From Chloroflexota bacterium (GTDB taxonomy: Bacteria; Chloroflexota; Dehalococcoidia; DSTF01; JACRBR01), in assembly GCA_016213125.1 (NCBI GenBank), contig JACRBR010000233.1, forward strand, positions 1 to 6,384: 6,384 nucleotides of DNA. The letters run 5' to 3'. The notes below the pieces were generated by a model. The model saw nothing but the letters and a program-made list of their open reading frames with translations, made no database searches and was not told the DNA's origin. Both the position numbers and the translations under genes were made by a program. Numbering within the stretch: the first letter of the stretch is position 1; each line of letters opens with the position of its first letter. Shown here piece by piece: positions 1 to 5,341 of this stretch.

Positions 1-1272
1 ATGAGTGAGGAGCAACTGATATAACCCAAGACTCTCACCCGGACCAAAGAGATACGCCGCCTCAGCAAAGCGCCCGAGGCGCTCGAAAGCCAGGTGAAAC
101 GTTAGATCGGTCGAGATGCATGACGCGCCTTCAAGGCACTCATATGTTTGGGTTCTGAGGCTGAAGGTCGGGCGAAACGCGCGGTCCAAGACCTTTCTTG
201 CATCCGAAGTAACCGACTTCGTTGTAATTACGAGAACTTCGCCCTGCCCCATCACATCCGAGCGGGCAACCAGATTCGCGACATCACCAGCTGTCACTTC
301 GTCATCCTTGAGTTCACACAATGAGCGCCTGCCATCGAACAAGAATGCAAGGTCTACTTCATCAGGTGCCTGGCCGACCGCCGGGACACGAATCGAGCGC
401 ATCGCCACTCCTGCCGCCATGAGCATGACCGTCGCCTGAATAGTCATCCATCTACTCTTGTTCAGCAGGTTCCTGCCCAGTTCAGTGGGTACGAGCGCAA
501 TCGCAATCTCGTGCTCCCTTCCCTGCTTGCGGCAATGCGGACAGCGCGAGGTCGAGCTTTCGATTGCCGCCTTTGAATCGGCAAGGAATTCCTTCCCGTC
601 CTGGCACTTTGCCCAATGAAGATCCTCGATGAGGCCAGACACACGGAGCTCTTCCTCATGTTCGATTACAGGTGAGTCTCGCTTCGCTGCCCGTGCAAGA
701 GTCCGCAAGTCCGATCGCACACCTTCGCTACTTAACAGCATGGCGGCCGAAACTTCTACTTGGGTGTGGGACGGAACAGTCATATTTGGCAGGTTCTCCA
801 TCCAGGACGTGTCGTCGTCGTCGGGTTCGATCTTGCCAAGAGGACCTTCGCAAAGCCCGATCTCACTCAACGCCCCATCGAGCTGAGCGACGAATGCGTC
901 ACGATTTTCGCTCTCGTCGACAAGATGAAGGACGAGCACCTGAACAGTGGCGTTTGGCAGGAGGCCACCTATGGAGAACGAAACGTACGCCGCCCCTCCC
1001 CGGAACAGATAAAGCTCCGAATCCAATGTCTCCGCCCCGAGACCGCGATAGGGAGCACGTTTCGATTGCACGAACCGCCGATAATCGCGCGCACGAGCCT
1101 GGCTCTTCGAACGCACCATGTCTAGGAGCGGAGAGACCATGCCATGGTTGACTGGCATACAGTTTTCGGACTCGAGCATAAGGGCGAGGCGGGACACCTC
1201 CTCCTGAGTGGGCTGTCGCGTCAGATTCGCACCAAGCGCATCGACCCTCAGGATTTCTCTAGGCCAAGCCAT
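1..1272 (-). CDS. Incomplete gene: predicted PD-(D/E)xK-like nuclease with CxxC patch (C-terminus outside window)
   Basis: One frame is open for 424 codons from an ATG at 1270-1272 to base 1, with no stop, so the C-terminus lies outside the window. The start is set by GGGAGGAG at 1275-1282. Residues 1-210 are unrecognised, with an acidic DDDD run at 151-154. Around 219-254 there is H219, C223, C244-P-H-C247 and H254, which could bind zinc. Residues 303-322 show D304 and D307 in a hydrophobic strand (EVDLAFLF), then CELK with E320 and K322, followed by an amphipathic helix and a second hydrophobic strand (EVLVITT, 345-351). That order matches the D-x(n)-ExK core of restriction-endonuclease-like folds. 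The family is known in restriction, DNA repair and phage defence; a role here is inference. GC is roughly 50-55%, well below the neighbours, and codons such as ATA, TTA and AGA occur, suggesting transfer. The stress-protein gene ends 24 bases upstream, so cotranscription is possible. Coding status is strong; nuclease assignment is moderate. Confidence 0.75.
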   Translation of the reverse strand, partial: MAWPREILRVDALGANLTRQPTQEEVSRLALMLESENCMPVNHGMVSPLLDMVRSKSQARARDYRRFVQSKRAPYRGLGAETLDSELYLFRGGAAYVSFSIGGLLPNATVQVLVLHLVDESENRDAFVAQLDGALSEIGLCEGPLGKIEPDDDDTSWMENLPNMTVPSHTQVEVSAAMLLSSEGVRSDLRTLARAAKRDSPVIEHEEELRVSGLIEDLHWAKCQDGKEFLADSKAAIESSTSRCPHCRKQGREHEIAIALVPTELGRNLLNKSRWMTIQATVMLMAAGVAMRSIRVPAVGQAPDEVDLAFLFDGRRSLCELKDDEVTAGDVANLVARSDVMGQGEVLVITTKSVTSDARKVLDRAFRPTFSLRTQTYECLEGASCISTDLTFHLAFERLGRFAEAAYLFGPGESLGLYQLLLTH

Positions 1273-1274
1273 TT

Positions 1275-1282
1275 CTCCTCCC
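1275..1282 (-). promoter_or_regulatory. Shine-Dalgarno of the nuclease-like gene
   Basis: GGGAGGAG on the minus strand lies just before the ATG at 1270-1272, with GGAGG four bases from the start codon. It decides the start of the left-edge gene and is good evidence that this long frame is translated. Confidence 0.7.
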
Positions 1283-1296
1283 GAGCTTATGGCGCG

Positions 1297-1914
1297 CTAC
1301 GAAACCACCACGACCGGCTGGCGCGCGTTCTTCACCACGTGCTCCGAGACGGAGCCGAGCAGCGCGCGGGAGAGCCCGGCGCCCCGCCGTCCGACCACGA
1401 TGACCCACGCACGCTCCGCGTCCGCCACCCGCACGATCTCTTCGCCCGCGCTCCCGTAGGCGATCGCGGTCCGCGAGGCGATACGCGCCGCACGCAGCGG
1501 CTCGCGAGCGCCCGCAGTCGTCTTCTCGGCCCGCTGTTGCGCCTGCTGCTCCTCCGCCGGCGTGCGCGGCTCCGATTCGTGCGGCTCCACGACCAGCAGC
1601 ACCACCTTCGCGCCCGGTCCGAACGTCTCCGCCAGGTACTTCCCGATCCGTGCCCCGGTCTCGGACCCGTCGCACGCTGCCAGCACCACCTGCCCATCCG
1701 GCGGCGCGGTACGCGCTCCACCTGCGTGCGACAACTCCTGGTTCCGCTGCCGCGTTCCCACCAGCGCCACCAGCGCGATCGGCCCCATCGCGGCCGTGAG
1801 CAGCAGCCAGCCGAACGGGTCGTGCCCCCAGCGCCGCGCCAGGTAGGTGATGACGAGCATCGTCACGAGGACGACGGCGAGCCAGACGGCGATGGCTTCG
1901 AACAGTACGAGCAC
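1297..1914 (-). CDS. Membrane-anchored universal stress protein (UspA family)
   Basis: From the GTG at 1914 the product has 205 residues. Two hydrophobic segments (about 2-24 and 33-53) are joined by a short charged turn (LARRWGHD), a two-helix membrane hairpin; residues 75-205 form a UspA domain. The nucleotide-binding signature is visible as VVGRRGAG (173-180) then LGS (186-188) and the usual ending VVKNARQPVVVV. The stretch between the second and third glycine is eight residues, one fewer than the common Gx2Gx9G(S/T). USP domains bind ATP or act as stress-related regulators; being tied to the membrane, this one would sit on the cytoplasmic face near the envelope. I chose GTG 1914 because GGGGGAGGG lies six bases upstream (1921-1929); the frame also reaches a TTG at 1956 with no such site. 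The preceding gap contains the heptad array. The family call is firm, the partner unknown. Confidence 0.88.
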   Translation of the reverse strand: MLVLFEAIAVWLAVVLVTMLVITYLARRWGHDPFGWLLLTAAMGPIALVALVGTRQRNQELSHAGGARTAPPDGQVVLAACDGSETGARIGKYLAETFGPGAKVVLLVVEPHESEPRTPAEEQQAQQRAEKTTAGAREPLRAARIASRTAIAYGSAGEEIVRVADAERAWVIVVGRRGAGLSRALLGSVSEHVVKNARQPVVVVS

Positions 1915-1920
1915 GGCGGC

Positions 1921-1929
1921 CCCTCCCCC
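1921..1929 (-). promoter_or_regulatory. Shine-Dalgarno deciding the GTG start of the usp gene
   Basis: The minus strand reads GGGGGAGGG here, six bases before GTG 1914. This favours the 205-residue product over a longer reading from TTG 1956, whose added residues are not hydrophobic and have no ribosome site in front. Confidence 0.65.
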
Positions 1930-1980
1930 ATAGCGCGCGATGCCCGCGCGATGCAATCAATGGTACCCGGGGCGGTAGGG

Positions 1981-2106
1981 ACAAGGGACAAGGGGCAAGG
2001 GACGGGGGGCAAGGGGCAAGGGGCAAGCGGCAAGCGGCAAGCGGCAAGGGGCAAGGGGCAAGGGGCAAGGGGCAAGGGGCAAGGGGCAAGGGGCAAGGGA
2101 CAAGGG
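1981..2106. repeat. 18-unit heptanucleotide tandem array (GGGGCAA type)
   Basis: Exactly 18 head-to-tail 7-base units fill 126 bases. Written as xCAAGGG, units 1, 2 and 18 are ACAAGGG, unit 4 is a degenerate ACGGGGG, units 7-9 are GCAAGCG and the rest GCAAGGG. The eight consecutive units 2044-2099 are identical. The plus strand therefore has runs of four G separated by CAA, a regular G-quadruplex motif. Both flanking genes are transcribed leftward, so the G-rich strand is the template and any read-through RNA would be C-rich. As seven is not a multiple of three and the unit has no stop, the array is open in all six frames; long PLAPCPL-like readings across it are artefacts. Clustered variants and near-identical copies point to slippage or unequal exchange. 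Confidence 0.95.
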
Positions 2107-2127
2107 ATGATCGATGGACGATGGACG
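2107..2127. repeat. Three further heptads (ATGGACG type) in register with the array
   Basis: Directly after the last ACAAGGG unit, three more 7-base units follow in the same register: ATGATCG (2107-2113), ATGGACG (2114-2120) and ATGGACG (2121-2127). The unit sequence changes but the 7-base phase does not. The tract lies 17 bases beyond the stop codon of the amidohydrolase gene. Confidence 0.75.
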
Positions 2128-2144
2128 AGGGCCTCGGGAATCTG

Positions 2145-3002
2145 CTACACGGCGTAGAACGCCGTAGCTGTTCTGCCCAGGATTTGCTCGCGGTCGCTGT
2201 CGGACAGGCGCTCGGCGTACGAGGTCACGATGCCGGTGACCTCGCCGTACGTGTCGGCGAGGGTGCACACGGGCCAGTCCGAGCCGATCATGCAGCGGTC
2301 CGGGCCGAACGCGTCCAGCACCACGTCGAGATACGGCTCGAAGTCGGCCGGTGACCACGACGACCAGTCGCCCTCCGTCACCATGCCGCTCAGCTTGCAC
2401 CATACGTTGTCGTGGGCCGCCAGCGCCCGCATGCCGTCGCGCCACGCATCCATCGTTGCCGCGCCCGACCAGTGCGCGCGAATATCCGGCTTGGCGATGT
2501 GGTCGACGACGAACCGCTGCCGCGGGAACGCCCGCACCAGCTCGACTGCCTCCGCGAGCTGCCGCTCGTAGATCAGGACATCGTACGCCAACTCGTGCCG
2601 CTCGAGCGCCGCGATCCCGCGCCGGAACGCCACGCCCGACATGAACCCATCCGGCTCCGACTGCACGATGTGCCGCACACCCCGCAGCCGCGGATGCGCG
2701 GCCGCTCGTTCCAGCTCGCGCTCCACCTCCGCCGATCGCAGGTCGACCCACCCCACGACGCCGCGCACGAACGGATGCGCCTCCGCCAGCGACAGCAGCC
2801 ACGCCGTCTCGGCCGGGTCCTGCTGCGCCTGCACCGCCACGCAGCCGTCGAAGCCGCTCGCCCGCAGCAGCGGCTCCAGGTCGGGCGGGAGGAAGTCGCG
2901 CTTCAGCGCCGCCATGCCGCCGTCGATCCAGGCGTGTGTCTCCGGGCTGTAGCGCCAGAAGTGCTGGTGCGCGTCGATGCGGGCTTCGCTGCGCTGCGCC
3001 AC
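2145..3002 (-). CDS. Amidohydrolase, COG3618 type (L-fuconolactonase / sugar-lactone hydrolase-like)
   Basis: A 285-residue TIM-barrel hydrolase of normal length for the family. Visible landmarks are the N-terminal HxH after strand 1 (IDAHQHFW, H12 and H14), GVRH at 108-111, VVDHIAKP with H168 at 165-172, the WCKLSG strand at 201-206, and GSDWPV with the catalytic-type D242 at 240-245. COG3618 (Amidohydro_2) includes L-fucono-lactonase, L-rhamnono-lactonase and 2-pyrone-4,6-dicarboxylate hydrolase; next to a mutarotase and sugar dehydrogenases a sugar-lactonase role is the best inference. The start is GTG 3002, preceded by GGAGGAG (3008-3014) five bases away. That site overlaps the last codons of the Gfo/Idh/MocA gene, whose stop lies two bases upstream, so the two are almost certainly translationally coupled. 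The frame extends further upstream only inside the neighbouring gene. No convincing terminator follows; the heptad array does. Confidence 0.87.
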   Translation of the reverse strand: MAQRSEARIDAHQHFWRYSPETHAWIDGGMAALKRDFLPPDLEPLLRASGFDGCVAVQAQQDPAETAWLLSLAEAHPFVRGVVGWVDLRSAEVERELERAAAHPRLRGVRHIVQSEPDGFMSGVAFRRGIAALERHELAYDVLIYERQLAEAVELVRAFPRQRFVVDHIAKPDIRAHWSGAATMDAWRDGMRALAAHDNVWCKLSGMVTEGDWSSWSPADFEPYLDVVLDAFGPDRCMIGSDWPVCTLADTYGEVTGIVTSYAERLSDSDREQILGRTATAFYAV

Positions 3003-3004
3003 GA

Positions 3005-4078
3005 CTACTCCTCCGGGACCGGCGTCCCGCCGCCCGCGCTCGACGCGTAGCAGGCCTCGACCACGGCCATCGTCCGGAACGCGTCGTCCACACCCGACAC
3101 CAGCGCCGCGTCCTCGCCCGCCAGCACGCGCTGCAGGTTCGACATCGGCCCCTCGAACGCCTCCGTGAACCACGACCCTCGCAGCTCGACCGACGTCCAT
3201 GCCGATGACCCGCGTTCCGCGAAGCGCAGGTCGTCGGGCTCGCCGTGCGGGTAGTTCAGGTTCACGCCCATCTTCGCGATCGCCGCGGCATTCGTCCCCT
3301 CGACCTTGATCTGCGACACGGCCTCGCCGGGACCGAACTCATGCGTGTGGTTCATGGTCAGGCTGCACCGCAGCTCGCCGCCGTAGTCCAGGATGATGCT
3401 CGTGCGGACGTCCGGATACCCCTCCAGCCCCGGGTATCGCGCCCCGCGCGCATACACGCCGCGCGGCTCGCCGATCAGCGACCGCACGAGGTCGATGTAG
3501 TGGATGGAGTGCATCAGGATCTCGAGGCGCGGCACACCCTTGAGGAACGCCCAGTAGCCCCACGGCGTGTGCAGGTTCAGGCGCACCTCGACGTCCGTGA
3601 TCTCGCCCAGCACGCCGCGGTCGATCGCGTCCCGCAGCGCCAGCATGTTCGGCGCGAAGCGGAGCTGGAAGTTCACGGCGGCCGTCAGCCCCTTCGCGTG
3701 GCAGATGCCGCGGATGATGCGCGCCTCGTCGAGGTCGCGCCCCATCGGCTTCTGCATCAGCACCGCCGCCCCGTCCGGCAGCCGCCGCAAGATCTCCGGT
3801 ATCGCGGCCGGCGGCACCGCCAGGTCGAATACAACGCCCGGTGCAGCCGCCGCTTCGTCCAGCGACGCGAACACCCGCTCGATGCCGAACTCTGCCGCGC
3901 GCTCGTGCGCCGCCTCGGCGTCCACGTCGAAGATCCCGGCCACCGGAAACGCCAGGCGCGCGTACACCGGCAGGTGCGCGTCCCGCACGATGCTGCCCGC
4001 TCCGATCACGACGATCGGCCGCGGCTTGGACGGCCGTGGCCAAACCTGCTGAAGATCCAACGGCGGAAACCCGGCCAA
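3005..4078 (-). CDS. Gfo/Idh/MocA family NAD(P)-dependent sugar oxidoreductase
   Basis: The product has 357 residues, usual for the family. An N-terminal Rossmann domain starts with IVVIGAGSI (22-30), followed by the DAHLPVY segment and an acidic strand end (FDVD, 50-53) that favours NAD. The family's EKP motif appears as QKP (109-111). The C-terminal domain holds HSIHYID (190-196), with H193 and D196 at the usual catalytic position, and a beta-sheet substrate half. Such enzymes oxidise or reduce sugars and inositols; here it may oxidise the sugar to the lactone opened by the next gene. The start is TTG 4078: an in-frame TAA lies at 4088-4090, and AAAGG (4085-4089) is six bases upstream. The leading PPLDLQQVWPRP segment before the Rossmann strand is additional to the core fold. 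It follows the mutarotase gene after 30 bases and precedes the amidohydrolase by two. Confidence 0.9.
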   Translation of the reverse strand: MAGFPPLDLQQVWPRPSKPRPIVVIGAGSIVRDAHLPVYARLAFPVAGIFDVDAEAAHERAAEFGIERVFASLDEAAAAPGVVFDLAVPPAAIPEILRRLPDGAAVLMQKPMGRDLDEARIIRGICHAKGLTAAVNFQLRFAPNMLALRDAIDRGVLGEITDVEVRLNLHTPWGYWAFLKGVPRLEILMHSIHYIDLVRSLIGEPRGVYARGARYPGLEGYPDVRTSIILDYGGELRCSLTMNHTHEFGPGEAVSQIKVEGTNAAAIAKMGVNLNYPHGEPDDLRFAERGSSAWTSVELRGSWFTEAFEGPMSNLQRVLAGEDAALVSGVDDAFRTMAVVEACYASSAGGGTPVPEE

Positions 4079-4084
4079 ACCAGA

Positions 4085-4089
4085 CCTTT
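4085..4089 (-). promoter_or_regulatory. Shine-Dalgarno supporting the TTG start of the Gfo/Idh/MocA gene
   Basis: AAAGG on the minus strand, six bases before TTG 4078. With the in-frame TAA at 4088-4090, it leaves TTG as the only start that keeps the complete N-terminus before the Rossmann fold. Confidence 0.55.
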
Positions 4090-4117
4090 ACGAGCTACAA
4101 ACTACTCACTACCCACT
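4088..4117 (-). repeat. TAG-type heptad tract giving stops in all three frames
   Basis: Read on the minus strand, stop triplets recur every seven bases: TAG at 4109-4111 (the mutarotase's own stop), TAG at 4102-4104, TAG at 4095-4097, and TAA at 4088-4090. The units are roughly GGTAGTG, AGTAGTT, TGTAGCT, CGTAAAG. Since seven is one more than a multiple of three, the first three stops fall in three different frames. The tract includes the last codons of the mutarotase gene and reaches the ribosome site of the next gene. Confidence 0.7.
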
Positions 4118-4447
4118 TAGGTCAAACACCATCCTCATCTCCGCCCACCACTCGCCCGCCGCGGCCTCAGGCGCAGGCTCCTGCAGCGACTCCATCAGCC
4201 GCTGCCACTCCCCCGCGCGCGGCGTCTCCCGCTCGTAGCGTGCGAAGTCGCGGGCCATGTCGAAGCCGTCGTCCGTCTCCATGTGCATGAACAGCCGCCG
4301 CCCCAGCAGCCAGATCCGCATCTCGCGTATGCCGATCGCCCGCAAGCCCCGCTCCACCTCCGGCCAGATGTTCGCGTGATGCTCGACGTACGTCTCAAGG
4401 ACGCCGGGCGCGTCGCGAAGGACGATTGTCATGCCGTAGTGTTTCAT
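4109..4447 (-). CDS. L-rhamnose/L-fucose mutarotase (RhaM family)
   Basis: A 112-residue protein, close to the roughly 104 of E. coli RhaM. It shows the family landmarks: Y20, then EHHANIWPE (22-30) with H24 at the position of the catalytic histidine in RhHNPIWPE of RhaM, the RLFMHMET strand (51-58), and the ending MRMVFDL (104-110) like LQEVFYL. The family (RhaM, formerly DUF718) interconverts alpha and beta anomers of L-rhamnose, and some members act on L-fucose. The tandem Trp pair of E. coli RhaM (QRWWKYM) is replaced by QRLMESL (82-88), so the sugar may not be rhamnose. It lies between the SDR gene (86 bases upstream) and the Gfo/Idh/MocA gene. No Shine-Dalgarno precedes the ATG; a heptad repeat arm comes within one base of it. 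Enzyme family is clear, substrate open. Confidence 0.87.
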   Translation of the reverse strand: MKHYGMTIVLRDAPGVLETYVEHHANIWPEVERGLRAIGIREMRIWLLGRRLFMHMETDDGFDMARDFARYERETPRAGEWQRLMESLQEPAPEAAAGEWWAEMRMVFDLSG

Positions 4448-4448
4448 T

Positions 4449-4534
4449 GGAGTTCACAGTTCACGGTCTACAGTTCACAGGTCATGATCGGGGTTGATGG
4501 CTCGTTCAACTGTGAACTGTCCACTGTGAACTCC
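4449..4534. repeat. Opposed GTTCACA heptads forming an intercistronic inverted repeat
   Basis: The gap between the SDR and mutarotase genes is almost wholly a repeat. On the plus strand 4449-4480 is GGA, then GTTCACA, GTTCACG, GTCTACA, GTTCACA and G: four heptads. Bases 4510-4534 are the reverse complement type (CTGTGAAC start, GTGAACTCC end) with three heptads. The outer 11 bases (GGAGTTCACAG and its complement) pair perfectly, and the arms differ by one 7-base unit, which would bulge. The loop is 29 bases. The right end overlaps the SDR stop codon and the left end is one base from the mutarotase ATG. In leftward mRNA this would be a large hairpin that could affect processing, termination or translation of the mutarotase. 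Confidence 0.85.
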
Positions 4535-5307
4535 TAGAACACCAGCACTCCGCCGTCGATCGGATAGCACTGCCCCGTTATGAACGACGCCTCGTCGCTG
4601 CACAGGTACAGGGCGAGCGCCGCGACCTCGTCGGGGCGGCCCATGCGGCCGATGGGCTGGTACTCGCTGAGCTGCTGGAACATCTCCTGCTCGCGGCCGG
4701 GGTATGTGTTCCGCAGGTAGCCGTCGACGAACGGCGTGTGCACGCGCGCCGGCGCCACGCAGTTGCAGCGGATCCCCTGCTTCACGTAGTCCACCGCGAT
4801 CGAGCGCGTCATCGCCAGCACGGCGCCCTTGCTCATCGAGTACGCGAAGCGGTCCGTCAGCCCGATCAGCGACGCGATCGACGCCAGGTTGAGGATGGCG
4901 CCGCCGCCGCCGCTCTTCAACATCAGCCGCACGCCCGCCTGCGAGCACAGGTGCACGCCCTTCACGTTCACGGCGTAGATGCGGTCGAGGTCGGCTTCGG
5001 TCGTCGTCTCGACGGTACCGATATGGGCGATGCCGGCGTTGTTCACCAGGATGTCCAGCCGTCCTGCTGCCGACGCCACCGCATCGAACGCCGACGCGAC
5101 CGACGCCGCGTCGCTGACGTTGCAGGCGACGGCATCGGCCGAGCCACCGGCATCGCGGATGCGGGCGACCGTCTCCGCGCCGGACGCCTCGTCCAGCTCC
5201 AGCACGAAAACGCGCGCGCCCTGCGCGGCGAAGGTCTCGGCAATAGCGGCGCCTATGCCTGAACCGGCGCCCGTGACGGCAGCGATCTTGTTGTCGAGTC
5301 TGAACAT
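4534..5307 (-). CDS. Short-chain dehydrogenase/reductase (sugar or 2-keto-3-deoxy-acid dehydrogenase-like)
   Basis: A complete classical SDR of 257 residues. The cofactor motif TGAGSGIG is at 12-19, NNAG at 89-92, the catalytic tetrad at N114, S143, Y156 and K160 (YSMSK), and the C-terminal segment is PIDGGVLVF. Acidic residues E37 and D39 at the end of strand 2 favour NAD over NADP. The stretch IRCNCVAPARVHTPF (179-193) resembles the RCNCVCPGTVDTP of the DHRS6 / 2-keto-3-deoxy-L-fuconate dehydrogenase branch, although the usual Gly after the Pro is replaced by Ala. In this setting it may oxidise L-fucose or the later keto-deoxy-fuconate; sequence alone does not separate these. ATG 5307 starts the fold at the normal place; only a weak GGCGAG precedes it, and a longer reading would enter the upstream gene. 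A GC-rich hairpin lies in the 34-base gap upstream. Confidence 0.9.
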   Translation of the reverse strand: MFRLDNKIAAVTGAGSGIGAAIAETFAAQGARVFVLELDEASGAETVARIRDAGGSADAVACNVSDAASVASAFDAVASAAGRLDILVNNAGIAHIGTVETTTEADLDRIYAVNVKGVHLCSQAGVRLMLKSGGGGAILNLASIASLIGLTDRFAYSMSKGAVLAMTRSIAVDYVKQGIRCNCVAPARVHTPFVDGYLRNTYPGREQEMFQQLSEYQPIGRMGRPDEVAALALYLCSDEASFITGQCYPIDGGVLVF

Positions 5308-5320
5308 GCTCGCCGCAGGA

Positions 5321-5338
5321 TAGCGCCGGGCGGCGCTA
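5321..5338. terminator. GC-rich hairpin after the redoxin-like gene, possible weak terminator
   Basis: TAGCGCC (5321-5327) and GGCGCTA (5332-5338) form a perfect 7-base-pair stem with a four-base loop. It begins three bases beyond the stop of the upstream gene in the leftward direction. No T-run follows, so a standard intrinsic terminator is not supported; it could slow RNA polymerase or mark an mRNA end between this gene and the SDR gene. Confidence 0.4.
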
Positions 5339-5341
5339 GCG

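Noticed and set aside
116..1151. Several plus-strand frames and a short minus frame (462-659) in the left region
   Set aside because: All overlap the single 424-codon minus-strand frame, which has a strong ribosome site and recognisable motifs; they are shadows with no domains.
1981..2106. CRISPR array
   Set aside because: Units are 7 bases, head to tail and without spacers, so this is a simple tandem repeat.
2124..2140. Terminator from CGAGG/CCTCG near the amidohydrolase stop
   Set aside because: The palindrome has a one-base centre, cannot form a stable loop, and no T-run follows.
1144..2157. Long plus-strand frame ending in a Gly/Lys/Gln/Arg-rich heptapeptide repeat
   Set aside because: It is the complement of the usp gene followed by the heptad array, which is open in all frames; the protein is Arg/His/Pro-rich antisense with no domain.
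1957..3093. Minus-strand frames across the array giving PLAPCPL-type repeats
   Set aside because: The repeat has no stop in any frame and simply joins out-of-frame readings of the amidohydrolase gene; no start or ribosome site supports them.
2412..4120. Long plus-strand frames opposite the amidohydrolase and Gfo/Idh/MocA genes
   Set aside because: Arg- and His-rich antisense readings typical of high-GC DNA; the minus strand carries clear catalytic motifs.
4449..4534. Terminal inverted repeats of a small mobile element
   Set aside because: The arms are built of heptads with unequal unit number, no flanking target duplication is visible, and the ends coincide with a stop and a start codon.
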